The translations under genes were made by a program, and so were the position numbers. From Muribaculaceae bacterium (lineage in GTDB: Bacteria; Bacteroidota; Bacteroidia; Bacteroidales; Muribaculaceae), in NCBI GenBank assembly GCA_017409345.1, contig JAFQSX010000016.1:1-39543 (forward strand): 39,543 nt of DNA, read 5' to 3'. Shown piece after piece: positions 30,919-39,403 of the stretch. A model generated the notes under the pieces. The model saw nothing but the letters and a program-made list of their open reading frames with translations. It did no database searches and had not been told where the DNA came from. Each line of letters starts with the position of its first letter. Positions within the stretch are counted from its first letter, which is position 1.

Positions 30919-32109
30919 TCATTTAGTTGTTACGGTGTCTTTTTTAGCCGATTGAGGAGCAAGTGAATTGGTCTTGTCGATAGGCTTGATAGTAATACCA
31001 TCTTTAACAGTAGTTCCTACACCTTCAATAACGATTTTATCGCCTACTTTGAGGCCGCTTGTTACGATATATTCTTGTCCGTCATTGATTTCAAACACTT
31101 CAATTGGAGTAGTTACTGTTTTATTTGAATCATTTACGGTATATGTATATTTGCGATCTTGAATTTCAAATGTAGCCTTTTGTGGAATGATGATAGCATT
31201 GCTTTCTACATAAGGGATGAGGATTGTTCCTGTGCTACCACTGCGAAGCATGCCTGCGGGGTTGTCAAATAACGCGCGTACCGATGCTGCACCGGTTGAT
31301 TGGTCGATAACACCCGATACTGTTGCTACTTTACCCGATAATCCATAAATGTTTCCATCGGCAAGGCGAAGGTTTACGGCAGGAATAGCGGCAATTGCTT
31401 GGTCAAGAGATATTGCGCCATTGTTGGTCATGTTGAGAATATCCTTTTCAGTAAGAGAAAAATAGGCATATATCTGATTGTTATCGCTCACGGTAGTCAA
31501 TGGTTGTGCCATTGATGGAGATGCAAGCGCTCCTACACGATTGGGGATAGACCCGACAACACCATTGCTAGGGGCTGTCACGACGGTGTAGGATAAATTC
31601 TTTTGAGCATTAGTGAGATTTGCTTTGGCTTGAGCAAGTTGAGCCTCTGCTTGAGCAAGTGAGTTTTCGGCAAGTTTTGCTTCATATTCACTAATGATAT
31701 TTTTCTCAAATAGAGTTTTTTTATTATTTGCAGTAAGTTGGGCTGTTGCTACTGCAGTTTCTGCTACTTTTACTGCCGCCTTTGCTTGATCTACTGCCGC
31801 ACGATATTGCACTTGATCGAGAGTGAAAAGCGCTTGACCTCTTCTCACTTTTTGACCTTCATCAACATGAACTTTTGTGATGAAGCCTGTTACTTGTGGA
31901 CGAATGTCTATATCGGCTTTCCCCTTGATTGTAGCAGGATAGGTGCGTTGTAATTCTGAATTACTTGTTCCTATTGTTATTGTTGCAATTTCAGGGGTAG
32001 GTGCTTGTTGTTGCTTTTGCTCACCTCCACATGAAGTCATAGCCGATAGCGCGAATGCGATAATCGACAATGTAGCTAATCTAATCTTCGTTACTTTCAT
32101 TTTCATCAT
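30919..32109 (-). CDS. RND efflux periplasmic adaptor, AcrA-type
   Basis: The 396-aa lipoprotein (signal ending LSAMTSC, Cys27) is the membrane fusion protein of the pump. It contains the barrel-sandwich hybrid (ADIDIRPQVTGFITKVHVDEGQKVRRGQALFTLDQVQYRAAVDQAKAAV), a coiled-coil hairpin of about 70 residues (AETAVATAQLTANNKKTLFEKNIISEYEAKLAENSLAQAEAQLAQAKANLTNAQKNL), the matching lipoyl half (SYTVVTAPSNGVVGSIPNRVGALASP) and the beta-barrel and membrane-proximal domains. It is the first gene of the operon adaptor-pump-channel-lpxA. The Gln-rich linker after Cys27 (GGEQKQQQAP) is typical. An inverted repeat in the leader (32137-32158) may regulate it. Confidence 0.95.
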   Translation of the reverse strand: MMKMKVTKIRLATLSIIAFALSAMTSCGGEQKQQQAPTPEIATITIGTSNSELQRTYPATIKGKADIDIRPQVTGFITKVHVDEGQKVRRGQALFTLDQVQYRAAVDQAKAAVKVAETAVATAQLTANNKKTLFEKNIISEYEAKLAENSLAQAEAQLAQAKANLTNAQKNLSYTVVTAPSNGVVGSIPNRVGALASPSMAQPLTTVSDNNQIYAYFSLTEKDILNMTNNGAISLDQAIAAIPAVNLRLADGNIYGLSGKVATVSGVIDQSTGAASVRALFDNPAGMLRSGSTGTILIPYVESNAIIIPQKATFEIQDRKYTYTVNDSNKTVTTPIEVFEINDGQEYIVTSGLKVGDKIVIEGVGTTVKDGITIKPIDKTNSLAPQSAKKDTVTTK

Positions 32110-32136
32110 ATTTATTTGTTATTATAATCAATTTAC

Positions 32137-32158
32137 GGCTCAAGATACGATTTGAGCC
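32137..32158. promoter_or_regulatory. Inverted repeat in the efflux operon leader
   Basis: GGCTCAA (32137-32143) and TTGAGCC (32152-32158) are perfect 7-bp arms with an 8-bp spacer. It lies between a -7 box (minus TAGTTTTG, 32181-32188) and the adaptor ATG at 32109. It could be an operator or an RNA stem in the leader. No regulator gene is adjacent. Confidence 0.5.
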
Positions 32159-32180
32159 TAATATTCAATATGCGAAGATA

Positions 32181-32188
32181 CAAAACTA
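32181..32188 (-). promoter_or_regulatory. -7 box of the efflux operon
   Basis: The minus strand reads TAGTTTTG, matching TAnnTTTG, about 70 nt before the adaptor start. No good -33 element is seen. The rest of the 32110-32456 gap holds the inverted repeat, the T9SS-gene terminator and otherwise unremarkable T-rich sequence. Confidence 0.5.
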
Positions 32189-32389
32189 TTTTATGCGACA
32201 AAAATATTTTATACATTATATCTACTATGTGCAACATTTTTGCCAACGAAGAAGTTTGTGCTTTGCACTGTTTGTAATGTGCGATGTGTGCTCTTGTGTG
32301 AGGTATGTCTTGGACTTTTTTTGTCTCCCTTGCTCGTTTTTTTTGTCCAGGTAATCCGTTTTTTTAGGTTTGAGAGATATATGTGGGAA

Positions 32390-32421
32390 TAAAAAACGAG
32401 CAACCCAACATGGGTTGCTCG
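32390..32421 (-). terminator. Terminator after the 476-aa T9SS protein gene
   Basis: CGAGCAACCCA (32397-32407) and TGGGTTGCTCG (32411-32421) are perfect 11-bp arms with an ACA loop. On the minus strand the stem is followed by TTTTTTATTCC. Confidence 0.9.
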
Positions 32422-32456
32422 CCGTTACTTGCCCGAAGGCAATTATGAATTATGCA

Positions 32457-33887
32457 TTATTTTACAAGAACTTTAGTTGCTTTGTTGCCTGCTTTCTTAA
32501 TGTAAAGACCGTTTTCAGGGTTAGCAACTTTTACACCTTGAAGGTTGAAGTATTCAACTTCACCGTCAATAACTTCGTCCATTTCGATACCTTCTACGCC
32601 AACACCGTCTTTCCAAGTGTCAATGTAGCCATCTTCAGCGATGCAATAAAGTCCCATGCCGTTAGCACATTTGAAAGAGAAGACATATGCAGCTTGTTTC
32701 TTGTTTTCGTCTTCTTGTTTTGCGATAGCAATGTTGTGAACGCGAGTACCACCATCAGAGAATTCTCCAAGACCACCTTCAGGAACGCTCCAAAGTTTGC
32801 GCATACCTTCGAATGCCATACCTTCACCAAGTTGGCAGATGTTTACACGGCAACCTGGTGATACGTTATATTGAGCTTCAACGTAAGCGATGTAAGGTTT
32901 TTCAGTTCCGTCACCGTTAAGTACGAATTCGTTAACACCGTTACAACCTGTAGCAGGAGCAAGGTCGGGAGCAGAAGCGAAACTTTCTACCATTGAGAGA
33001 GAAGTTTGGTAAAGTGAAGGACAAGTTGTGAAACCGTCAACATAGAACATAGAACCTACGTGACCTTCTTCAGCAACGATTTTTACAGTTGCTGCTGATG
33101 TTCCCCAAGTAACTTGTCCATCAGGATAAGTTTCAGCGAGGTCAGTGTTTGATACATAACCGGCGAAGTCATCTTCGTTAGCTACCCATTCAGTAGAACC
33201 TTGAGCAAGTTCCCAACGATAGAGACAAAGTTTTTCACCGGCAGCAGTAGTACCTACAGCACCCATACATACAGCATTTGCGTCAACACCTGTGATGTCA
33301 CCTACAACATCCCAATAGTCGATACGACCTGCAGCGTCAGTTTCTTCATCAGGAAGTTTCCATTCGCCAACGAGTTTACAAGCACCTGTTTCGAAGTCTT
33401 CTACAACGTAGATTTGAGCAGGTTTTGCGTTAACGTCAGAGTACATACCGCAAACCCATAAGTGACCGTAGTCATCCATACCTACTTGGTTCGCACAAAG
33501 AAGACCATTGATAGCAGTGCCATTGTAAGTCAAAGGAAGTTCTTTGATGTATTCACCTGTTTCAAGGTTGAAAATTACAAGGTGAGCGTAGTCGTTTGAA
33601 GTAGAGTCAACTACAGCAGTTTTTGAGTAGCCGATATAAGCTCGTCTTTTTTCTACGTCAATAGCTGCAGTACGTGCTTTAGTAGCATAATCTTTCACAA
33701 ATTGAAGATCCATGAATTGTTCTGGAGTGTGAATGCGGTCGATGACCCATTTGTTTTTACAAGTTACGCCGGTTTCAGCGTCAGTTTCGTAAGTGTGACC
33801 GTCGTTATACACTATTTGTGCATCTTGAGCAGATGCCATAGAAGAAAGACCGATAACGGCAGCGCCGAGGAGTAAAAATTTCTTCAT
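32457..33887 (-). CDS. Secreted protein with T9SS-type C-terminal tag
   Basis: The 476-aa product has a signal peptide (MKKFLLLGAAVIGLSSMASAQ, mature start probably QDAQ or DAQ). It has no recognised catalytic domain. Blocks such as LVIFNLETGEYIKELPLTYNGTAINGLLCANQVGMDDYGHLWVCGMYSD, QIYVVEDFETGACKLVGEWKLPDE and KPYIAYVEAQYNVSPGCRVNICQLGEG read like blades of a beta-propeller. The last 32 residues, EYFNLQGVKVANPENGLYIKKAGNKATKVLVK, match the tag of the neighbouring 1498-aa protein and fit a type IX sorting signal. The first 110 codons I read use mainly ACT, GCT, GAA, GAC, CTT and TAC and no TCG, unlike neighbours, suggesting high expression. A good promoter lies at 33950-33980. Confidence 0.85.
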   Translation of the reverse strand: MKKFLLLGAAVIGLSSMASAQDAQIVYNDGHTYETDAETGVTCKNKWVIDRIHTPEQFMDLQFVKDYATKARTAAIDVEKRRAYIGYSKTAVVDSTSNDYAHLVIFNLETGEYIKELPLTYNGTAINGLLCANQVGMDDYGHLWVCGMYSDVNAKPAQIYVVEDFETGACKLVGEWKLPDEETDAAGRIDYWDVVGDITGVDANAVCMGAVGTTAAGEKLCLYRWELAQGSTEWVANEDDFAGYVSNTDLAETYPDGQVTWGTSAATVKIVAEEGHVGSMFYVDGFTTCPSLYQTSLSMVESFASAPDLAPATGCNGVNEFVLNGDGTEKPYIAYVEAQYNVSPGCRVNICQLGEGMAFEGMRKLWSVPEGGLGEFSDGGTRVHNIAIAKQEDENKKQAAYVFSFKCANGMGLYCIAEDGYIDTWKDGVGVEGIEMDEVIDGEVEYFNLQGVKVANPENGLYIKKAGNKATKVLVK

Positions 33888-33949
33888 AAATTTAAAATTT
33901 AAAGTTAGTAAATAAATTATTATTTGATTTGATAATATATTTCACGGTG

Positions 33950-33980
33950 CTAATTTACGGAGTTTTTTTTATACCACAAA
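33950..33980 (-). promoter_or_regulatory. Promoter of the 476-aa T9SS protein gene
   Basis: On the minus strand: TTTG (33977-33980), 19-bp spacer, TAAATTAG (33950-33957), one or two bases from TAnnTTTG. The leader to the ATG at 33887 would be about 60 nt. Confidence 0.65.
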
Positions 33981-34041
33981 CTTTTTTTGTCAAAAATCTA
34001 ATTTTTAACACTAAAAAATAGGTTAGGGCAGAGTTTCGTTT

Positions 34042-34073
34042 AATTCATAATGCATAATGCACAATTCATAATT
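34042..34073. repeat. AT-rich palindromic repeat (TAATTCATAATGCATAATGCA type)
   Basis: A run of overlapping CATAAT/ATTATG words with dyad symmetry. Similar runs occur at 34231-34265, 39246-39279 and 39299-39333, and in short form near 32443-32458. These words recur between modules of the composite repeat and in other gene gaps, so they look like a dispersed intergenic family. Confidence 0.7.
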
Positions 34074-34085
34074 GCCCACGCGCAT

Positions 34086-34305
34086 GCCTCAACTCTCCTC
34101 TTGAAATTTCATGGAAATTTTAGGAGGAACAATGGTGCCAATGAGAGCAATATATCAAGTTTACTTGATTATTGCCGAGTGCAGCCCATTGAAGACATAG
34201 TCAGTACCCCGAAGGGGGGAGGTGGTCAGAATAATTTATAATGCACAATTCATAATTCATAATTGCCATGCGGCAGCCCTTATGCTCTTCTGTTCTTTTG
34301 TCTAA
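34086..34305 (+). repeat. Composite intergenic repeat, left copy
   Basis: Modules in order: GCCTCAACTCTCC plus hairpin TTGAAATTTCATGGAAATTT...AGGAGGA (34086-34128); a 75-bp linker; GTACCCCGAAGGGGGGAGGTGG (34204-34225); an AT-rich palindromic stretch (34231-34265); and TGCGGCAGCCCTTATGCTCT...TCTAA (34269-34305). The same modules appear in the same order, in reverse orientation, at 39204-39403. The 33888-34425 gap (538 bp) holds this repeat, the promoter of the 476-aa gene and the terminator of the 1498-aa gene; no protein gene is credible. Confidence 0.75.
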
Positions 34306-34340
34306 AATATTCCTCTCTCAACTCTCCATGCTCCCCTTAA

Positions 34341-34377
34341 TAAAAAATGGTGTGCCATAATCAATGACACACCATTT
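34341..34377 (-). terminator. Terminator after the 1498-aa T9SS protein gene
   Basis: AAATGGTGTG (34345-34354) and CACACCATTT (34368-34377) are perfect 10-bp arms, with CAT/ATG pairing in the loop. The minus-strand tail is TTTATTAAGG. Confidence 0.85.
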
Positions 34378-34425
34378 CAAGTTATAGAGGGATTGTAGAT
34401 AAGAGAGACTAACTCTCGGTTTTTA

Positions 34426-37400
34426 TTACTTTATAAATACTTTTGTTGCTTTTTGGCCTTTAACCATGATATAGACACCATTTGAAGGTTTTTCGACCTC
34501 TACACCTTGTAAATTGTAGTAGCGAGCATCAGAGTCGGTATCAATCATGATATCTTCAACACCTGTTAGTGTAAATACATTGGCACTAGTTAGAGTTACT
34601 GTAGTAGTGGTAGGTATTGCAACAACTTTTAGTGATGGAGTTTCGTTAGATGCTATTTGGGCATTGCCAATAGTCATTGAAGGCTGATTCATTACCAATA
34701 CAGGATAGTTGGTTGTGGTAGTGATGTCAATCTTCGCATCGCTATTGATAGTTGTGTTGCCCGACCACACATTGTGCACCTTGATAGGCATTTTATCTTT
34801 TTCGGCAGCCAAAAGTGCCCAGTTGTTTGCTTCATCATATTGAGCGCTATATGAATTGTATCCGATTTTAGCCAATACTTCAACATTTTTACTGTATTCT
34901 GTTACATAGGCATCACTTAAAACGGTTGATGGGATGTGCATGTGCCAATATCCATCGTTTGGTGAGATATAGTGTCCGGCGCAATTCATTCCTTGGGCAG
35001 CAGCATAAACACCGATATATTTATGTAGGTCGTTTTCAAGTGTCCATGATACTTGCATGATTGCATCGTAAGAGTGAGCGTGATATATATCTACGTTATT
35101 TGAGGTTGAGTGATAGTGGCTACCGGCATCATAAAGACGGGCAGTGTTTTGAGTTGCACCATTATCGATTACCATTCCTTCAAATGCCGGAGTGTAACTA
35201 AATGCGCTACCATTTCCATTGGAAGAGGTTGAAATGTTGCTACGAGAGTAGTTGGCAGTGATACCTGCGAGATAGTCTTCTTTAGCATTATTATATGTGG
35301 TATATGCGCGACCATCTTTGGCGTTTTCTGCAGCCACGTCTTCTGTAGCAAAGTCAATAGGGAAATATTCGAGCGTTGCGACAGTGTTATTGATGTGATT
35401 GTTGGCATCTTTTAGGCTGTTTACTTCATCGCTATAGGTATAAGTGTCGTTGATGTTGATGTCATATTTGATTGTCCAGTTATTTACAACTTCATCAGTC
35501 ACATTTAGAGCCCCGATAGCACCGGTAGTTGTAGCGTAGTTCACACCACGATAGTGGATAGGATCGGTAAGCCCGATTTCGGGATTTTGCCAAGTGCCTA
35601 AGTAACGGTGTGAGCCAAGAGGCATAAGCGAAGGATCGGTTTCTCCGTCAAGGTCGGTGCCATGAACTTTGAGTGTTACGTCCTCAAATGCAATAGCAGG
35701 AGCGGGGATAACCAATGTAGCAGTTGTTTTTGCTACATCGAAGTTGAGTTGAGCAAAATCGTCGATATCGCCATCTTCCGATGTCAAATATACATCAAAT
35801 GGATAAGTTTCTGATGGGTCGATGTTGTGGAACACAACTGTAGGCATATCTTTTGAGTCACCGGTGGGAACGTTAAATTGCATGTAGTTTACATTTGAGA
35901 GAGTCTTTACTTCTCCAGCGTCGGCAACTTTAACGTTTCCTTTAGCAAATGATTTAGCCGCGCCATCTGCTTCGATAGAAGTGCCGGCGTTGAGCAATGC
36001 CAATGTTTCGTCGGTTACAACTACTGTATAGTATTTTGCGAGGTCTTTCACTGCTTTACCATTTGTGGTTGTCTTGTCGAGTGCCGAAGATTTGATGTTG
36101 GCATTAAGTTCGATATTGAATGAGTAACGGCCTTCGCTGTCGCGTTGTTGAACGGCTGTCGCTGTTACAGGAACCGAAGCCTCATAGATTGAGATTTCGT
36201 TTGAGTAGGCGATGCGGGTAGTGTTATCTTCAATTGCTGCAGCGTCATTGCCATGATATACAACCGCGATTTCATATTTATATGTTCCGGCGCTCACTTC
36301 GTTAGCATCAATAACTGCATTTCCTGCCACATATTCGGGATCTACGGTTAATCCGGTTTCCGACTTAACGAGAATGCGAGTGCCTTCAATTTCGTTACCT
36401 GCTTCGTCAACCATAAAGCGATAGATGTAATACTCTTTCACTTTCACGTTGGCAAGTTCGTCGTTTTCTTCGGGGATAGAGTAGGTGTAGTGTAAGTGAT
36501 TTTTGTCTTCACGACCTATATAGATGTTTGGTCCACCTAACTCAGTGATAAGTTGAATAGCAGAGTGTTCGAATGTGCCGGTTTTTGCATCATACCACAC
36601 AATCACACGCTTGAAATATACACGGTCAGTGCCATTCCCGATTTGGAAGTCGGCTCCATTACGGTCTCGCCAAGTTGCATAGAATCGGTCATTTTTGTTT
36701 GACGCTTTGATGGGATAATCTTTCCCTTCAGCGTAGTGACCACCATTTTCGTAATACCAACGAGCATCTGCGGTGTTTGTTCCTGATTCATCTTGAGTTT
36801 TGTTTGCACCACCCCAACCGGTCCATACTTTGAACTGTTTTGACATCCACATATCTTTTACCACGAAACATTGCCAATCGGCAGTGCGGTCAGTCTCATC
36901 TTTATCTGCCATATTATTTTCGTTGGTAGGAGAATATAAACCTTCGTTATCTCCAAGAATTCTATCGCTACCGGTATTTGCTATTTTATTGCCATTGTCG
37001 TCATATAATACGGCATATCGAGCATAAAGATCACGATATGGGTCGGCATTTAATTCTGCGTCGGTATATGAGTTGACATTGGTAAATGTAATTGAACGAG
37101 AGGTGTATTCAAATGGTTTTTCGCCCGATGCATCAAGGAATTTAGTAGGGTGATTTACCAACCAACTTTTTTGGAAACATGTTTGATAAATAGCATCACC
37201 ATTAGCATCGATATATGGTTCTCCGCTTTCTGGGTCATATTGAATCCATGCTTCTTGCCAGTTCTTAACATTGAATCCACTTTGTGCATCAAGAGGGGTC
37301 TTGAATGCATCTTGGTCGGTATAGCCATCATAACCGATATTTGAACCAACCAATGAGAAGGTATATTCATTAGTAAGGTTGAGGTCGGCTTGATTGCAAG

Positions 37401-38922
37401 TAGGATTATTGAATGATAATTTAGAAGGAACACCATTAGAGAGTGTTACTACAACTTGTTTTACATAAGTTGGATGGCTTGTCAATATCGAGTTGTCAGA
37501 AGGTCCACTATTGTTTTCATAAGTAAACCAAAGACCTAATGTTTTATCAACTTGGTCGCTATTGCTATTTGAATAACGGATACAAGATTTAGTGCCTTTG
37601 TCAGAAAGAGAGATATCGGAATGATTAGAGGTGTTTACATAATACCCCGGGTTACTATATAGTTTATAACGATGATTGATATAATCAGTGTAGTTATCAA
37701 CTTTAGCAATAGCCATACGACCGGCATAGAAAAGACGATCATCGATAGTGGCAGTAGTGCCATCTTCGCTAACTGTTAATTCCCATTCGGGTTGAAGACG
37801 CCATTCTGCCATACGAGTACCTACAATAAAGTAGTGAGCCTTGCCATTAGCAAAGTCGGCAGGTTTCAATGGCATATTTACACCTGTAGGGATAACGATC
37901 TCTTCGATGTCTTCATTCTTGAAAGAAAGGGTATTAGTACTTGTATTCCAAGTAATAGTCCAAGAATTAGTTGAACTTGAGAAGTTGTAACCGGCATTGC
38001 CTCCCGATGTACTAAGGGTTGAAGATAAGTTTGATGGTGAGAATGTTGTGCTTACACCATACCAAGTATTAGAAGCATTGTTCTTTATTTTTAATCCATC
38101 ATTACTTCCAACTGAGCCTGATTTGCCATTTAAAGCAGTAAATCCGGTAATCTTATATGTGTTGTCTGAAACTTTTGTGAAACGATAGGTGTCGTTAGTA
38201 CTCCAATCATTAAACCCACCAACGATATACCAATCAGAAAGGGTTACATTATCATCGTCATTAATGCTGCCATTATAAACAGCCGAGAGTTCTTTAGAAA
38301 TAGGGTTGAATGTGAATGTATAATTACCGGCGGTCAATGAGTGTGAAGAAGTTCCTTGAGCTTCTGCAATGCTACTGTGATTTGAAGCAGTGAGCCCATT
38401 GGCTTTCATCTTGAAATTTAGGGCTTTGCCATCATTGTTGATGTAGAAATTGAGGTAGAGTGTTCCACTGCCTGACACATCAGTGGTAACTGTGTAAACA
38501 TCTCCACTGCGAGTCATATCATGGCTTGTGCCATTAATATTTAGTTGCCACTTGTTGTAGTGAGAAGTACATGAGAGACTCCACGGAGTTCCGCTGAAAA
38601 TGTAGTTAATGCCTCCATCGCTAACAGTCCCTTCTACTGTTTTGTTAAGATCCCCCCAAGAGTTTCCATTATTATCTCTATAGATAACTTTGTTGAAACT
38701 TGCGTCGGCTTGATAAACATGAACATATGTATTTGCTCCATCTGTGGAAAGGTAGGTTACTGGAATTGCAGTGCCATTTACGTTTTCTTTCCAAGACCAA
38801 GCATATTTGATATCAAACCCATTAGCGGAGGACTCTTTTACCGAATAGAAAAGAGCGGCATTTGCGGGCAATGCGCTAAAAAGGGCATAAAATCCCACTA
38901 AAAACAATAAAAGTTTTTTCAT
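34426..38922 (-). CDS. Large secreted T9SS protein (1498 aa)
   Basis: The product has a signal peptide (MKKLLLFLVGFYALFSALPANA) and a C-terminal tag (YYNLQGVEVEKPSNGVYIMVKGQKATKVFIK), the same type as the 476-aa neighbour. Near residues 228-240 the sequence SDWYIVGGFNDWSTND resembles the start of carbohydrate-binding modules of the CBM48/SusE type; KAHYFIVGTRMAEWRLQPEWEL (about 361-382) looks like a second related strand pair. The middle has Ser/Asn-rich beta-sandwich segments and several fibronectin-like stretches (LANVKVKEYYIYRFMVDEAGNEIEGTRI; TYKYEIAVVYHGNDAAAIEDNT). No catalytic domain is recognised. It is likely a surface-exposed, multi-module protein that may bind a glycan (inference). 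It is a single-gene unit enclosed by inverted composite repeats. Confidence 0.85.
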   Translation of the reverse strand: MKKLLLFLVGFYALFSALPANAALFYSVKESSANGFDIKYAWSWKENVNGTAIPVTYLSTDGANTYVHVYQADASFNKVIYRDNNGNSWGDLNKTVEGTVSDGGINYIFSGTPWSLSCTSHYNKWQLNINGTSHDMTRSGDVYTVTTDVSGSGTLYLNFYINNDGKALNFKMKANGLTASNHSSIAEAQGTSSHSLTAGNYTFTFNPISKELSAVYNGSINDDDNVTLSDWYIVGGFNDWSTNDTYRFTKVSDNTYKITGFTALNGKSGSVGSNDGLKIKNNASNTWYGVSTTFSPSNLSSTLSTSGGNAGYNFSSSTNSWTITWNTSTNTLSFKNEDIEEIVIPTGVNMPLKPADFANGKAHYFIVGTRMAEWRLQPEWELTVSEDGTTATIDDRLFYAGRMAIAKVDNYTDYINHRYKLYSNPGYYVNTSNHSDISLSDKGTKSCIRYSNSNSDQVDKTLGLWFTYENNSGPSDNSILTSHPTYVKQVVVTLSNGVPSKLSFNNPTCNQADLNLTNEYTFSLVGSNIGYDGYTDQDAFKTPLDAQSGFNVKNWQEAWIQYDPESGEPYIDANGDAIYQTCFQKSWLVNHPTKFLDASGEKPFEYTSRSITFTNVNSYTDAELNADPYRDLYARYAVLYDDNGNKIANTGSDRILGDNEGLYSPTNENNMADKDETDRTADWQCFVVKDMWMSKQFKVWTGWGGANKTQDESGTNTADARWYYENGGHYAEGKDYPIKASNKNDRFYATWRDRNGADFQIGNGTDRVYFKRVIVWYDAKTGTFEHSAIQLITELGGPNIYIGREDKNHLHYTYSIPEENDELANVKVKEYYIYRFMVDEAGNEIEGTRILVKSETGLTVDPEYVAGNAVIDANEVSAGTYKYEIAVVYHGNDAAAIEDNTTRIAYSNEISIYEASVPVTATAVQQRDSEGRYSFNIELNANIKSSALDKTTTNGKAVKDLAKYYTVVVTDETLALLNAGTSIEADGAAKSFAKGNVKVADAGEVKTLSNVNYMQFNVPTGDSKDMPTVVFHNIDPSETYPFDVYLTSEDGDIDDFAQLNFDVAKTTATLVIPAPAIAFEDVTLKVHGTDLDGETDPSLMPLGSHRYLGTWQNPEIGLTDPIHYRGVNYATTTGAIGALNVTDEVVNNWTIKYDININDTYTYSDEVNSLKDANNHINNTVATLEYFPIDFATEDVAAENAKDGRAYTTYNNAKEDYLAGITANYSRSNISTSSNGNGSAFSYTPAFEGMVIDNGATQNTARLYDAGSHYHSTSNNVDIYHAHSYDAIMQVSWTLENDLHKYIGVYAAAQGMNCAGHYISPNDGYWHMHIPSTVLSDAYVTEYSKNVEVLAKIGYNSYSAQYDEANNWALLAAEKDKMPIKVHNVWSGNTTINSDAKIDITTTTNYPVLVMNQPSMTIGNAQIASNETPSLKVVAIPTTTTVTLTSANVFTLTGVEDIMIDTDSDARYYNLQGVEVEKPSNGVYIMVKGQKATKVFIK

Positions 38923-39014
38923 AAAAGTAATAAATATAAGTATAAATAAAGTATGATATAAAAATTCTATAAGTATGATATGTAGGCGTCTAAATGCGCC
39001 TTTGCAATATTTTG

Positions 39015-39022
39015 CAAAATTA
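39015..39022 (-). promoter_or_regulatory. -7 box of the 1498-aa T9SS protein gene
   Basis: The minus strand reads TAATTTTG, about 92 nt before the ATG at 38922. The -33 is weak. The leader includes a small stem (AGGCG 38984-38988, CGCCT 38997-39001), and an imperfect TTTGC/GCAAA dyad overlaps the -7 box. Confidence 0.5.
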
Positions 39023-39175
39023 TAATAATATGCGTATATAGAGAAAGTAAAGAGGGTTTGGTTTAACTAATTTTAGTAGCAACATGTTTAATTTATAATT
39101 TATTAACACATGTGAGTATGGGAGGTTGAGAGTTGTTTAGTGTGGAACCTATATAATGCGGAATGTTTTTTGTAG

Positions 39176-39195
39176 GGACACGGCGTGCCGTGTCC
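39176..39195. repeat. GC-rich palindrome GGACACGGC-GT-GCCGTGTCC
   Basis: Perfect 9-bp arms with a 2-bp centre, preceded by TGTAG, embedded in AT-rich sequence. Its form recalls the widespread GTAGGGrC... short interspersed palindromes of several phyla. It adjoins the composite repeat at 39204. The 38923-39203 stretch otherwise holds the promoter region of the 1498-aa gene. Confidence 0.65.
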
Positions 39196-39203
39196 GAAAT
39201 AAA

Positions 39204-39403
39204 TTAGACAGAAAGACATAAGAACATAAAGGCTGCCGCCTCCATTAATGCATAATGCATAGTCCATAATTCATAATTAAAAATTTCGCACTCCGCATTA
39301 ATTATGAATTATACATTATGAATTATGAATTAATTTAACCACCTCCCGGCTTCGCCGTACTCCTCCTAAAATTTCCATGAAATTTCAAGAGGAGAGTTGA
39401 GGC
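39204..39403 (-). repeat. Composite intergenic repeat, right copy (inverted)
   Basis: Read on the plus strand the modules are: TTAGACAGAAAGACATAAGA...GGCTGCCGCC (39204-39240); AT-rich palindromic stretches (39246-39333); CCACCTCCCGGCTTCGCCGTAC (39339-39360); and the hairpin unit TCCTCCTAAAATTTCC...GAGTTGAGGC (39361-39403). This is the reverse complement order of 34086-34305, without the 75-bp linker. It lies upstream of the 1498-aa gene. Confidence 0.75.

Noticed and set aside
32370-32861. 163-codon plus-strand ORF over the end of the 476-aa T9SS gene
   Set aside because: It is antisense to a well-supported, codon-biased gene and overlaps its terminator hairpin; the protein looks random.
34050-34241. 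Small plus-strand ORF in the gap before the 1498-aa gene terminator
   Set aside because: It is made of composite repeat modules and AT-rich palindromes, so the open frame is incidental.
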